From Sphagnum compactum (Eukaryota; Bryophyta; Sphagnopsida; Sphagnales): a DNA stretch of 64,000 nucleotides. Location: positions 13,760,875 to 13,824,874 of the forward strand of contig OZ234495.1 in assembly GCA_965153455.1 (NCBI GenBank), given 5' to 3'. Shown piece by piece: positions 46,002 to 61,479 of this stretch; position 1 is the stretch's first letter; each line of letters opens with the position of its first letter. The translations under genes and the position numbers were made by a program. The notes beneath the pieces were generated by a model, which had not been told where the DNA came from, did not search any database, and worked only from the letters and a program-made list of their open reading frames with translations.

Positions 46002-48059
46002 TTTTCGATAAAATTATGGAATTCCAACCTTTTTTTATTTCCAATCTACTTATGTTATTTGATACTTATGTACCTAATCCATAATAAAATAAATAATTAT
46101 TTTTGTCGTCTCTTGTTTCTTTGTACAATATAGAAAAAAAACTTCACTATTTTTCACAGCCTTCCATTTTTTCGAATGAGTAAATAACATATTTTCACAA
46201 TTTGAATACAAAGAAATAATTTCAATGGATTAAAAAATCTTCTCATTAATTTAAGTTTTAAAAGCGTAGGTAAAAAAAAATTATTTTTGTTTTTTTAAAG
46301 AAATGAGCCATTCCAAAAGCCATTCCAAAAGGAAAGCTTCAATTTGTGACCAAGGCTAGGTACTAGGGTCACAACCAATGTTTTTAAAAGGATTTTTGAC
46401 AAGTTTGCCTTAATGGGTGCCAAGTTAAATTGCATAAATGTCCTATGAATATCTAAATTGGATGTCACAAATATGCAGAAAAAAAAAGTTTCAAACCCCA
46501 CCCAAAAAAATAAATAAATCTAATTAAGAAAAAAAATTAACACAAAACATTTGTAAGGATTACTAATCCACTTACTTCCTTAAGTCTAATGTTGCAAAGT
46601 ACATACCTGTCTGCTGTAATTAACTTCCAGATAGACACAAACATCATATCAACACCAGCTGACTCTTCATCACCTTGCAAGCATGTTTGCCCTGATAATG
46701 AATTTGTTGCGGGCACACCAGATTTGCAAGAAAAGCTGGTCAAATGGTTGAAGTCGGTCGAAGCTGAAGTGTTGATGTACAACAAGCTCAACAATTTACA
46801 CAATACAGGGTCCATGACAGTTTATGGAAACCACATGCGCCATCCTCCAAGTCCATCGTTGTAGAGTGCCAAGGTCACCAATTCGAGTACTGAAATGATT
46901 ACAGTCATAAAGCTTAGGAGAGTCACTCTCAAAAGTGTCAGACCATTTTCTTCGCCTTCATCACAAATAGCAGTGACAAGCTGCCATGACTTATCTGCTA
47001 TAAGTAGGCATGCGATCCCTCACACTCTCAAGGAGTAGGCATAAAAACCCTCCTGCACTTATGCCTCATGACTTATGTACGTTACAATTCATTATAACCT
47101 TCATCTTGTGCTTTATGATGGGTAAAGCCCATGGGCTTTGAATGACCAGCTCCATCAACTTCACCCAACACACCAATTCTGGAAGGACATTTACAACTAA
47201 CATCTGTGGAATTTTGCTGAGAAATCTCCACAACAACAATTTTCCTGTAACATGACAACAACAGGTACAGTTGTAACCCTTATGAGAGTTGCTCACAAAG
47301 TGTCAAACCACATCATGATCATTATGAATAGCAATGGTAAGCTGCTACGACTACACATTGACTTCACCATCAGCTCCCAACACTCCATCATGAACATGCA
47401 TCCTGTTGCTAAACTCTATATCAGGAACAATACTATACTCAAACTGTGCAAAGAATTGGGCACACAAACCGTGAGTCAAATACCAGGATTCCTGCTTGTA
47501 TTTTTCTGACAGCACAGAGATAAATTTCCAAAACAAGGATGATGGGGGATAACATTTTGAAACTTGATGAAAATTCTCTCCAAAACCCTGGCAAAACCAT
47601 GAAGAAGAAAAATACTGTGAGTAAGGAGTATTGACTTTCATCTCTATGCCTCAGTCATAAACGTCATCACCCTTCTCATCCTCATCACCAAATGCCACCT
47701 GAGGCTGCCTTCATGGATGGCTGCATTCAGGTCCTTTGCTTCACTCTTCTGGAGTCTGAACCAACCACTACCACCACTAAGTGGTGGCCTGGACATGTAG
47801 TGTCCAATGCATCCAGCTATCAATCCAATGCATCAGGCTATCAATCCTGACCCAGGAATGCTGCTGCAATGTCAACAATCTGCTTCCCAATCCTGCACAA
47901 TGACAAACAAAACAATTAGTGACCACAAAAACCGACAGTAGTCTCATTGCATTCTCCCAGTGAATACATCATGCCCTACATTATCTATCTGACAGGTACA
48001 AAGACATAAAGGACAAAAAGATCAAAGCACCCAGTGAGTGACCTTGTCTGTAATAAACA
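46002..48059. other. Spacer without a recognised gene
   Basis: Short open frames occur on both strands but none resembles a known family. A weak internal duplication links 46933-46991 and 47297-47351 ('aaagtgtca...' to 'caagctgc...gac'). From about 46580 base composition is closer to genic than the DNA to the left, so an untranslated or undescribed exon cannot be excluded. Confidence 0.35.
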
Positions 48060-48300
48060 AAGAATCTCGGAGGAGGCTATTGGACAACATGTAAAGAAGA
48101 TCCAGGAAATGTGAAATTCACAGCATGTGAAGAAGATCCACGAGATGTGAAATACTTGAATGTGGAAATTCACAACATGCAAAGAAGGTGCAGGAAATGT
48201 GAACTTAGTAGAATGTGGAAATTCACAACCCATGCCAAGAAGATGCAGAAAATGCGAACAACCTAGTAGAAGTGGAAATCCACAACCATGCAAAGGGATC
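48060..48300. repeat. Imperfect short tandem repeat upstream of the TAF1C-like gene
   Basis: The words GAAATTCACAACATG and AAGAAGATGCAGGAAATGTG alternate four to five times with variable spacing of about 36-60 bases. Confidence 0.6.
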
Positions 48301-48491
48301 CAGAAAACCCCAATTGAGCTGGTAGCAATTTTTCTACTGATTCTGGCAAAGGTGCATAGATCATCAGACACACAGAGAAAAGGATCACAGACAGTAGTAA
48401 ATCATGAATATAAGATTTCAGAGCCAAAAAAGTCCACAGAGTTCTAACTGCAAAAATCCCAAACTGGGATCTACCTCATGAGCAATGAGCG

Positions 48492-48538
48492 CCTTAAACC
48501 CTAGCAGACTTCTGTCTGTTAGTCACTAGGGTTTAAGG
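48492..48538. promoter_or_regulatory. Palindromic pair of telo-box motifs
   Basis: CCTTAAACCCTAG (48492-48504) and its exact reverse complement CTAGGGTTTAAGG (48526-48538) flank a 21-base loop. Each arm contains the plant telo-box core AAACCCTA. It lies about 410 bases before the proposed start of the TAF1C-like gene. In plants this motif is enriched in promoters of ribosome and translation genes; a promoter role here is inferred. Confidence 0.45.
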
Positions 48539-48951
48539 CTCTTCCACTACTCTCGTCAGTAGCGTCTTCTTCTGTGACAGAAAAAAGACTCTTGTTATTT
48601 GTTGCTGCGAGCTTCTTCTTCTTGTTGGGTGTGAGAGAAAAAGTCGTCCCTGGTGCTTTCTCTTTTCACTTCCCAGATGATGGGAAGAGGTTGTGTGTGC
48701 AGGGGGCTGCTGGTGATGCATTGAGAAAGAAGAAACAATGGCAGTAGGAGGACATGGTGGAGGCGCTCCTTGGTGTGTGGGTTCTGTGTTTCCTGCTCCA
48801 CAGCTTCTGACTGCAACTTCGGCTCTTCCATGTAAAAACCTCTCTTCTGAATCTTGTACGGGGAGGGTGGGAGCAGATCTTTGTGTTGCAGCTCTCTTCG
48901 CTGCAATCCCTCTTCTGATGTGCTTTTCTTGATGACTGGAGTGAGCTTGTG

Positions 48952-50389
48952 ATGGTGGTGGATGGTGCAGTGGGACCACTGTTTTTTGAGAGAATTGGAG
49001 GACCCCAACAGCTGCTGTCGACAGGATACCCACCACGATTGCTTGATGATGATCATAGCACTGGTGTTTCTCAGGTGACAGCCTTCTTCTTCTTCTTCTT
49101 CTTCTTCTGCTTTCCCCTGTGGGGTACTTCAGCAGCAATCTTTCCAGCAGATTTTCCAGCCCACAATCTCCAATCTCTTTCTTTTTTGCCACCATCACAA
49201 TCTCCATTCCTTTTTTCCTATCTTCCAGACCTCAAATCAAATCGGTTGAGCTATGTTTGTCCTCTTCTTCAAAAGCTTACCTTGGAGTGAGCTTCACTTT
49301 TTGTTTTCTGTGGTGTTTGAGGCTGTAGAATCCAGAGCACATCTTTTGATCAAGAAGCTTGAGATTGTAGTGCAGAGAAAAAAATTGTTCATCATCTGCA
49401 TAAAATCTTTAGAGCAAAGTCAGTTCTAATGTGATTGCAGTTCTACATAAACTCCTTCTCTCTCTCTCTGTCTCTCTCTCTCTCATCATTGCAGTTTAGG
49501 GTTTAGGGTTCTACATGAATTCTTCTCTCTTGTGATTGCAGCAGCAGCATGTAGAACAAAATGCATTGAAACATGCAGAGACGACATCAGTGCCGGATTT
49601 GCATGTACACGATGATGACAATGCTTTAAGGTCAGCAAAGCTCTACAACAATTCACAGTTGCTTGGAAACCGACTCCAGTGCTTGAAGGTATTGATGGTA
49701 TCCATATGAATATATATACCCAATGAAGTCATGATTCTGTTGGGTACTTGTGCACCTCTCGTTTTATGGGGTTTTCCTTCACACGTGACAATGTTGAGCA
49801 ATCTTTGTCCTTCTTGTGGAGATTTTCTCTCTGCAACTGCATTGATCTTCACTTGCTCTTTTTGTTGATTGATCACACATTGTATCGGCATATCAGATGT
49901 GCTGTGAACAGGAAAGGATCTTTTAGAGACGGTGGGACCTTGAAAAGATGGATGGAGAGTCACTAAAGGGTGTGCTTGCATGGGGCGTCTCTTTTGACAG
50001 TGCTGCACAGATGGCGAGATGCTCATGTTTTTCACCACTGGTGAGAATGCAGATGTGATTGGCAGTGTGCTGTGCTCAGTAGGCTTGGATGGTGCATGGC
50101 ATCTGCATAACCATGGTACGCACACAACGAGGCATGATCCTATCTCTCATCAACTTCCACAGAATGGGTGCACAACTTCTCCTCCTCTGGGTCATCCTAT
50201 TGTACAGGTATGTAAACCTCATCTTTGGACAGATTTTTGCACTGAAACTATGAGTTCTGGTCTTGAAACTGCCAAGGATGTAACGTTTTTAAGCATGGAT
50301 TTCAGCATATGAGCAACATAGAACTCAATCCTCCTGGTCAAATCTTCAGGAGTTCAATATTCGAAACTGGTTTTACACCAAGCTTGTTT

Positions 50390-50427
<38 letters not shown>

Positions 50428-53400
50428 CATTCTGTGTTACTATTGCAGCTATCAGCGATAAGGAAGAGCAAATGGGACACAGATTGTGCAAGCCTGCTGG
50501 CAGCACGATCATCATTCATGGTGCAATTCATGGGAGTTCGTAGAGAGGTACACAGTAGCTCTTTCTACTTTGAAATATTATATATATATATGTTCTGGCT
50601 TTTGTGGTGTGTGTGAAAGAAACATAGGGTGGTGTCTGGCACAGGTGATCTGCATTGCTTGTATTCAGGAAGGTGATGGCTTCTTATGGTATCAGTTTGT
50701 TATACCTACCACTGTTTACATAAATCTGAATACTAGTGTTTTTGGGCCTTTCCAGTTGACACTGAAGCTTCTTGTGCTGTTCTTGCCACTTCAATCAGTG
50801 TGAGAAAACAAGCATATGGATGATGAGTTTGCCAGAGTGCACATTAGCCGTCCACTGTGCTGACATATTGTGTGTGACATACTGGATGGCATGTTGGTTT
50901 ATGGGCTGTTGACAATGATGGTGGCATGTGGATACAGGATACTGATACAGAATTTACAACTCCGATCGTGACCACCTTTGAATCACAACCTTCTCATGTA
51001 CATAATCACTCTTCTTGACTTTCTGAAAGTTTGTGGTTTCTTGACAAATGTGTAATGGTCAACTGTGACAAGCCCAATGTCAAATGTGTGCTGCAATGCA
51101 AGGTCTTGGTAACAATTGCAATTTTATACTTCTAGAAAGTTCCCTCAATTCTGTCTTGTTGTCTTGTTTGCTTGTTTCTTTAGGGTGGGGCTTTTCACAA
51201 TTGAGGAAATTTGCACTACTTATGAAGATATGTTCTTGACAGGTCTCATGGAACCCACATATGCCATGGGAAGCTGCTGTGGTTCTGGAAACTGGAGAAG
51301 TGTGTTTGTTTGACATTCAGAATAGTGGATCATCTAGCTCAAAATCATCATCCCTGAACTTGACTGCAAAGCGTGCATACAAACCTGTCAAAAAGGTGCC
51401 TCCAACAACAACATTGTCAGCCACCACCCATTCAGATAGAAAGGCAAATCTAGAGCTAATTAACAGTGAACAGTCAAATTCTGCTAATCTCTTTAGTAGT
51501 GCTCCAGCTTTGCAGTGGTGGGAATGTGAATTTGCATGGCACCCCAAGACTTTACTGTTAGCAGGAACAAAGGAAGTTTCATTAGTGGACTTTAGGATCA
51601 CACATGTGGGTCGGCATGCACAAGTTGGATCTCAACAATTGGCAATGGGAGAGATGGGGAGAAACTGTAATACATCCATTGTTGCAACGGTACCAGGGAC
51701 AGGGAATACACCAGGCTATTGCAAGCGTACTAGTCAAAATGATATCTTCTTATCGTTTGCCAGAGCTACATATGATGGAATGTACCAATTTGTAACATCA
51801 ACCAAGCAGCATCTTATCCTTTTTGACACACGCCGGCCTCAAACTCCAGTTCTTCAGGTAGGTAGGTTGGCAGCTTCTTCGGAATTTGGTTTCAGAACTT
51901 CATGTGGAGGAGGCTCCTGTATCTTCAGTAAGTACTTGAATGAGCCAGATACAGAATCTCATTGCACCCTAAGATACAAATCTGGCATTTTGATAATTTT
52001 GTTGTGGACAATCATTTGGTGGGTACTTGGGCTTTGGATTTCAGTGGGAGCATGGAATGGCAACTCAGCCTCCAGGCCTGTTGTTAATGTGCCCCCTTTC
52101 TGAGTTATGCCCTGATCTCCAGCAGTTGGACACATCTGCTTCCGGAACAGGAAAAGCTATTCTTGCAGCAAGTCTTCAATCTGGTGATATGCATGCCTTC
52201 TGCTATGGGTGTGATCCACCCACGAGTCTTCCACTTCAAGGGATGACTATGAGGAATGTCTCAGACTTGGATGAGAAACTCTATGCCTGGCAGTTACCTT
52301 CAAAAATATCTCCACCCAAGGCCACACCCAATGCTTGGACAGACATATTGAGAAGTTCGATGAATTTTTTCCAACAAGAGAACAACAGAGATGAATCAGC
52401 CATGGCTGCCTCTAAAGGAAGAGTGAGAGAGAATATTGCTGGCCTTGTTGTGGTTCCCAGCGATGTTCCACATGTTGGTAATGACCATTCAGGACATAAA
52501 AGAGATGGGGAGGCAAGGAGGGGTTTCTCAATGGTGCAGCTCACTGGGGTTGGTGACATGCTTGTCCAGCAGCTCCAGGCATCAAAGCAGCTACCAAGAT
52601 CCAAATCTCAAGTTCCAGATGAGCATAAGAGGGATGCCAATGTACCTCCTGGTAGGTAGGACCTGCCAAATGCACTGTGGTTGAAGTTTTCCTTGCACCA
52701 ATCTATGAACCTGCACTTATGAGGATCCTGAATATGACTCGGTGGATGCTTCCTTATTGTATGCTGCAATAGTTGCTAACCTTGGGTCTTATGCTTTGCA
52801 GAGAGTCGGAAGCCACCTCGGCGTTCATTCAACTTGAGGAAGCTTCCCTGTGCTTTGAATTGTATCACCATGGCCAGGCCTCTCCATAGGGATCAGGAAT
52901 CAGTTCAGTTACAGAGAGTTTGACGTCAAGACTAGTGATTTTCAGGCTTATAAGAAGCAAGGTTTTTCTATAAAATTATCTGTGTTTATTCCATTGCTCT
53001 AAGGATAGAAGCTAGATTTTTTGTGTGAGTGTCACCTTGATTCAATTGCATAGATATCCGGACTGGATCTGCACTACCTTGCAATGGTGACTCTAAAGGA
53101 TTCAAAAGAAAGATGACTAGTTTCCTGGAGGGTGGAGCCTACAAAACAAGTCTGATTGATCCAAGGAAAAAAGGATTTCTAATCGAGGAACAGCAGTTGC
53201 AGAAATTAATCGAAGAAATTGTACATCAGTCAAAGGTGCCTCTCACTCTGTATCCTTCCATATAGTCCTGCTTCATGTCTTGGTTTTTTTCTTGGAGTTG
53301 AGACAGAAAACATGATTATGAAAATGAGAACTGGGGACTCCTTTATGGAAATGACAGAAGTTTGTTTACAAGTGGGATGATTTAATTCACCCAATATCAG

Positions 53401-54565
53401 ATATGAAGTTGCACACAAGGCACTGCAGAGGAGTCTACCAGCTGATTTGGCATCTCTAGCCGCAGGCATGCCAGCACATGTGACACATCTTCACTATAGG
53501 AGCTATCTGTCAACAATACTTGCGGACCATTTGCAACAAGAAGTCCTGACCAAGCGAGAAACTGGCAAGGATGAATCTCTTAAAGAGGATTTATTGCAAC
53601 CCAATGACTCTGGTTGTGGGCTGAAATCAACAGAACTTCCGATTCCTCTTCCTCTTTTACTGGAATTGGGTTGCTGCCAAACTAGACAAAATGTCCCGGA
53701 GGAACTTGTAGACCATTTGGATCAAGGATCTGAGAAGCAAGAGGAAGAAAGGAAACATTCTGGACAAGTGGATGAGCTTACTTCTGAAGTGAACCTGGTC
53801 AGTGGTCATGATGTTCTTCTGAGTATGTGTGGACATGTAGGAAGCCTTGTAGAGCATCTTGTACAAGAGCGAAGGTCTCAACCAGAAGCTACTGCAATTT
53901 CCTTGGATGATGCTGGTGAGATGTGGCAAGGGACTCCGACAAATAAAGAGCAAGACAGACTTCAGATTGTGCACTACTGCAATCCAAATAAACAGTATAA
54001 AGTTGCATCTTCAGAATGGTATAGCAAGCCATTTCTGGGACCTTCTATGATCAAACAGGCACCGTCTTCAACTGTCGCTAGTCTCTATGTTAAGTCTAAC
54101 AATTGTGTGTATCTTTCTAGCCAGTTGGAAACAGCTGAACCAGGAAGATCCCAGTCAACTTCTGAAGAGCAGCAGCTGACATCTGCTTTTGAAAGGGCTG
54201 CCTTTTCCAATTTTGCTTGTGGATTAGTGAAGTCCAGTTTGTTGGATGATGCTTCACAGTCTGGATATCAGCAGGGTCATCAAGAAGAATCTGAACTTTG
54301 CCCCATCCAGCTACCTTTCCATACACCAAGTGAGATTTTGTTGTGAGTTATGTGCATGCATGGTGGTCTTGTTGCATTCTCAACTTTTCATCTTCAAAGA
54401 GGTTATTGAGTGATCTACTCATCTTCTTGTAATCATATGCAACTTGCAGACAAGGAGCTTCAACCTGAAGAAATGGATGCCATTTCAAGCTTGCAGACCC
54501 AATTCAAACGATGGCAGCAATCATTTGCACCATATACGACTTTTTGTAACGACAACTTGTGTTAG
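48952..54565 (+). CDS. TAF1C-like protein (RNA polymerase I factor family), eleven exons
   Basis: It resembles the plant proteins annotated as TBP-associated factor, RNA polymerase I subunit C, expected to act at rDNA promoters. Exons: 48952-49074, 49542-49688, 50001-50207, 50449-50547, 50938-50997 (weakest), 51243-51857, 52045-52651, 52802-52861, 53054-53249, 53401-54329 and 54450-54565. All are GT-AG, phases agree throughout and the product is 1052 residues. Family-like parts: GAVGPLFFERIGG near the N-terminus, GNRLQCLKCCTDGEMLMFF, then SWNPHMPWEAAVVLETGEVC and WWECEFAWHPKTLLLAG in a WD40-like region with ILFDTRRPQTPVLQ. After it come VPLTLYEVAHKAL and a C-terminal RWQQSFAPYTTFCNDN. The start is uncertain because an in-frame stop lies upstream, making ATG 48952 the simplest choice. 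Telo-box repeats (49495-49510) and an AT microsatellite (about 50393-50421) lie in introns. Confidence 0.75.
49495..49510 (+). promoter_or_regulatory. Doubled telo-box-like motif
   Basis: TTTAGGGTTTAGGGTT lies in intron 1 of the TAF1C-like gene, just after a CT microsatellite (49456-49484). If the real start is downstream of exon 1, this would be leader or promoter. Confidence 0.35.
50393..50421. repeat. AT dinucleotide microsatellite
   Basis: About 14 consecutive AT units inside the intron before the fourth exon of the TAF1C-like gene. Confidence 0.9.
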
Positions 54566-57500
54566 CACCTGGCTATCTTAAATGGGTCTGGCTTGTGTGA
54601 TGGTTGCTGACTTTCTTTCAGGCTCAAAATACCCAACAGTTGCTGACTTTCTTTCAGGTTCACATTCGTTGCAATACCCAACAGCTGCTGACCTAGTTTT
54701 AGGGTTCACATTTGCTGTGATACCAAACATTTTCTTTTGTGTAAATCATGAAATATTTTTGTACCCTTTTTGCAGGTTGGCATGTCTAGTACTGTAGTTA
54801 TTTCTCTTAGGTGGACTTTTAGTTCACTTCCTTTACTAAAGCTTGTACAACTCGAGTGAAATCCTTCAGCTCTTACAAGACAAAGAGGAGAAAAATAAGG
54901 TTTCTTCTGAATGAAACCACACCATCACAGCAGCTTTGATTGTCTGCTGGGTGTGATGATGACTGTAGGGAGTTCTGTTTTTTTCTCTGGAATGGAGTGC
55001 TCATATTGTCCTTGCTTTGTGTGTTTTTTTTAACATTGTCAAAAAACATTGGCTGGATTGTGCCATTTTGATCTTTGGTTTTTTGGATTAGCTACGCCTG
55101 TTGAGTGTTAGACAACATGATTACTGAGTCTTTATTGTTGCTTCCAGAATATGCATCAGAAGCTAAGGATTTAGAGATTTTGGGATAATTGTTTGGTGTA
55201 AAATTGAACGAAATTTAATGAGATTGCAAGCAGAAGAATCCATGCTATTGAGACAGTAATTGGAAATAGAATGTTGGTACTAGGAACGTGTACTCTCTTA
55301 TAACTATGAGAGACAAAACTACAAAAGAATTTCTTTTGGGTTTCATGTTATTTGCTTGTTATATTTACATGTATAAATGTATGTGTACATGTATTGTAAA
55401 GTTGATAGGGACTATGGATAGATAGACTCCTGAATTCATTAGTCTTTTTGATGATTTTTCCACATCAGTTGTACACCCCCTATCTCTCTCTTTGGAGGAA
55501 AAAATTCATTCATCGTATAATCCTTTTTTCCCTTGTAATGAAATTTCCCCATCTTTTTGTACATTTGAAAGTGTTGGTTGGAAATACAGCGATTGTGGGG
55601 AAAATGACAGTAGTGAGTAAGCAGTGTGTGTTTGATTGCTTTGATTTGCTTTACTTGGTTCATGTTGTCGTTGTGTGACCATCGAGCAGGGATCTATATA
55701 CTTGCTCAACAGATCATACACACCTGATTCTTTTAGAAGATAATCAACAGAAACAATCAAAACAACACGCTGATTTTTTCAGGAGATTCTTTGAGAAGAC
55801 AATCAATAGATACATCAAAACAACACACCTCAATATTACACACACATTGAAAGTTAGTTAAGTGTTATTTTTTGTTTTGGGCGATTTTTCCCACTATGGC
55901 AACTCCAAAAAAATTGATAATTAAATGGAGTGCAAATTGTTCAAATGCTCTTTTGGGAAAAAGAAGAAACAAAAGTGGCCATTTTTGGAGGAAAAAGGTC
56001 ACATGTTTCACATATTTAGACAATGAGCTTCTTTTGATTGCCAAAAAAAACCCTACTTAACAGTCTCACCTCTAGCCAAATTTGGTTCATTCCTCTTGTG
56101 GATGATTGCCAGTCTACCTACTTGACAAAATTGAAAAATAAATCCCTGATTGAAACACAATCACATCTGTCAGACCAAATATAGCAAATTCAGCAATACA
56201 AACCATACACTATCACATCTCAGATCAAGTATAGCCAGCAATACAAACCATCCACAGCAATATACTCAATATATTGACGTTATCTGTAAGTATCGAAAAC
56301 TGGGGACGAAATCAAAATTCAGGAATAAAACAGTACAAAGCAAACAAAAAAAGGGTGTACCAAACTCGTATTTGGTCTTCTCAGTACAACTGGTCTTTCG
56401 CAGGAGTTTCACCCACAGTTTTCATTTTGCCTAACTGGCATGTCTTTATTGAAGCTCGTATTCTTGATCAAGTCTTATCAGAATCAAACCCTGCTAAACC
56501 CAGTTTCTTGCATGACAACCAGTTTCGCTCAATTCAAATCTACACTCAAATTGGAGATGAAACAGGGTTACAGGGTCAAAGTCGAGACCAAACACAGAGC
56601 AGCAACTTTAAGGATCACAACATTGTGGATACTAACATAACACACCCCATATTTTTCAATGTTCCTTTTCTATTTGTGACCATCAAATCCACAGGGGACA
56701 ATTACAATCAAAAGATCAGTCAGCAGTATCTAGGCAATGGAACAGATCACAAAGTGCATAGCAGAAATTCAAGTGCGAAGGGCAGTTGATGCTGCTAAGG
56801 CATGTCACCAGAGGCCAAACAGCATAACTTGAACAGATTCACTGGCAGTTTTCTTCCCTCGAGTCTGCTTTTGACTGCTAAACACTCAGTTGAAGAAGCT
56901 GGATTGTAGTTGCAAACTTATCCTACTCACAGAAACATCTTGGCTTTCACTGAGAAAGAGTGTAAGAGAACAAGAAGGGAAACATAAATGAATAATCCAA
57001 TTGCAAGCAGCCTGCATTGTAAAGGATTTATGTGGAGAGAGAGAAAGCTAACATCCAGAAATGTATCAGCTAAATGCTGACAGATAAGACATCAGTTTAT
57101 GTCAATGTGTCACTAGGATACCACTAACTCAATATCCTTTGGTACAAGAATGAAAAATGTGGATGGGTGGGCAGGTGGATGTGAGCAACCTATAGAGGAG
57201 AGTAATACCATGTAGGCAGACCATAAATTTTTCACTCATAAAATCAAATACACAATTTTTATTATGCTTCTTACCTTTTTGCATATGTACAAAAATGAAA
57301 GTTAATTCTAAAAGAGTCTTGTGAAAGCTGCAGGTCATAGTGAAAAGCAAACCTGCACATCAAGCTCAGCTCTTCATGAAAGCTGAAGTTGTCTAGCCAC
57401 CAAGAATAAGGCCTGTTGAAGTTTTTGAGCCTTGGCAAATCTGACGTTTCAGATTCAGCAACCATTGAAGAGGAGACCAGCTCCTGTGACATGACCAGAA

Positions 57501-58140
57501 GCTACATGCATTAAGCTCCAACAATCTTCAATCAACACCAGATGACACACAACTGCATTACTAGGTCCATTGCCCCTGATTGCAGCAGTCGACAATGGTT
57601 ATCAACACACATAAAAGAACCACTCAGCAAAGAGTAAGCAACATGATGGGAATGTTGCAAGGGCGCATGAAATGATACCAGAGTTGATTAATATTCACAT
57701 GATACAACAAGACAATACATTTTGAGACTTCAGCATTGCATCAGGCAACTGTTCACATACATGTTCAAGATGGGAGGGTGTGGACACAAAATAGTTCCAA
57801 AGGAATACCTTCTAAGAAAATCAACCAAGTCATCTTAAGAGGAGGCCCTTGCTTTGCGAGTGGCACCCGAATGCGACCAATGGAAGTCAGCACGAGTGCG
57901 GTCCAATAATGGGACTCCAAAAATATCGTGTTTGCTCTGCCAACAACAGATTCCAAAGTCTCGTTCAAAAGAACCCCTCCAAATACAACATACAAATGAC
58001 TCAAAGAGAGCTCCACATTTTCCAGCATAATTCACTCCTTCTGCACTTTCGACTCATGTAACCACACCTTATCAAAAGAAATTCTGGCTAGTAAGAAACC
58101 TTCCAAAAGAAAGCTACATAAAAAGACTCAGCGTTCATAC
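54566..58140. other. Spacer between TAF1C-like and protease genes
   Basis: At 54599-54720 a ~50-bp unit built on 'ttgctgactttctttcaggt' repeats two to three times. A 171-codon frame at 56274-56789 has no family resemblance. The final exon of the minus-strand protease gene should lie in the right half (see findings), but I could not place it. Confidence 0.45.
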
Positions 58141-60332
<2,192 letters not shown>

Positions 60333-61479
60333 ACTTACCCAAAAAAAAAAACCCCAAAATATCAAATCTCCTACAACTAATAATCTCTTCTTCTTCTTCT
60401 TCTTCTTCGTATTATCCCTCGCACAATTTTTTTAAAAAAAGAAGGAAAAAAAAAAGGGCCGCACCGTCTTCGCCCCTCTCAACTCCAAAAACCTAGTCCC
60501 AACCAAAAAACTCCCAGAAAAACACAAAACAGACAGAAAATAAGCCCCGGGTTTTTTCCTGGAGAAAACTCCTGAGCTCTTTCTTCTACAGAATCATGAG
60601 CCAAAAGGACACATCGTCGAGCAAATCTCTGAGACGAGATACAAGATCGCGGCCACAACGCAGAGGTCGAGAGGAATAACAACAAGAGTACTATAAGGGA
60701 GAGGCAGAGCAGCAGGGGAGGGGGCGAAGGAAGGAAGGAAGCACGCAAGCAAGTGGGGAAAGAAGAAGAAGAGCACTGCACGCCACTGGTAAAAAAAATA
60801 CTCACCGCACACTTTCTTACCCCTACCGATTTACCCTCTTAATCCCTCGCCCTTGCCGTGTACGGTGGTGACCCGTGATTTCTTCCGGGTGAGGTTCAGA
60901 ACCGTACGTTACCCGTGATTTCACCCGGTACGCAACGTTACGTCTCCCATCGCCCCACCCGTGATTCCCCCATCTCGAAAGAAGAGATGGGGAAACGTGA
61001 TTGGTTCTTTCGAGTTTCTTTTTGGGTACCTAAAAAAGAACCTTCCTTTCTACTAGGTACCTACCTACCAGTTAATTCGCTTTCTTTTTATTTTGTGTTT
61101 TTCCTAGGATTGAATTTGATAGTTTGGGGGGGGGGAGGGTTTCCAAATGGGAAATGGGGGTACCTATTGTTAGTTAGCTTTGATTCTATTTTTCTTCCAC
61201 GGTCTGTCATGGGCTGAAAATAGAAATCTTCTCAACGTCATGAGAAAAGAACGGCTCTCTCTATTGCGGGGGGTTGCGTAGGGGAGCTGACAACCGTTGG
61301 ATGAGAGATACGATAAAGAAATGGAGCGCTGGATGGAACACCGGCTAATTCAGTCGTGGCTGCAGTGACTGTCAGCGGTATTCGAAGCGAAGAGCCATTT
61401 CCGCGGCTTCCTCCTCCTCGTCGCCCGGGCCGGCCGACGGGTCACTCCATGTCGTACTAACCCGTCCCCGGGCTACCCG
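60333..61479 (-). promoter_or_regulatory. Upstream region of the protease gene
   Basis: A CTT microsatellite (GAA on the gene strand) lies at about 60385-60408. The word CCCGTGATTT recurs at about 60871, 60914 and 60959. No TATA box is convincing. GC-rich DNA at 61400-61500 ends in a C-run/G-run palindrome (61491-61511). No other gene is seen. Confidence 0.3.

Noticed and set aside
46589-46864. 91-codon plus-strand frame (and its minus-strand counterpart)
   Set aside because: Both strands are open, neither resembles a known protein, and no splice partner was found.
47110-47130. Shared 'tttatgatgggtaaa' word at 47109 and 62590
   Set aside because: Similarity does not extend beyond about 15-20 bases, so it is probably chance or a tiny repeat trace.
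48533-49207. 224-codon open frame on the minus strand
   Set aside because: Opposite to the TAF1C-like exon; low complexity (Arg run from a CTT microsatellite, His/Gln/Ser-rich), typical of a shadow frame.
51858-52103. Hydrophobic segment (GILIILLWTIIWWVLGLW) as a membrane helix of the TAF1C-like protein
   Set aside because: It is translated intron: a clear donor at 51858 and acceptor at 52044 remove it and keep the family sequence in frame.
56274-56789. 171-codon open frame on the plus strand
   Set aside because: No family resemblance, no splice context and composition like surrounding spacer; short repeats (aatacaaaccat) run through its upstream part.
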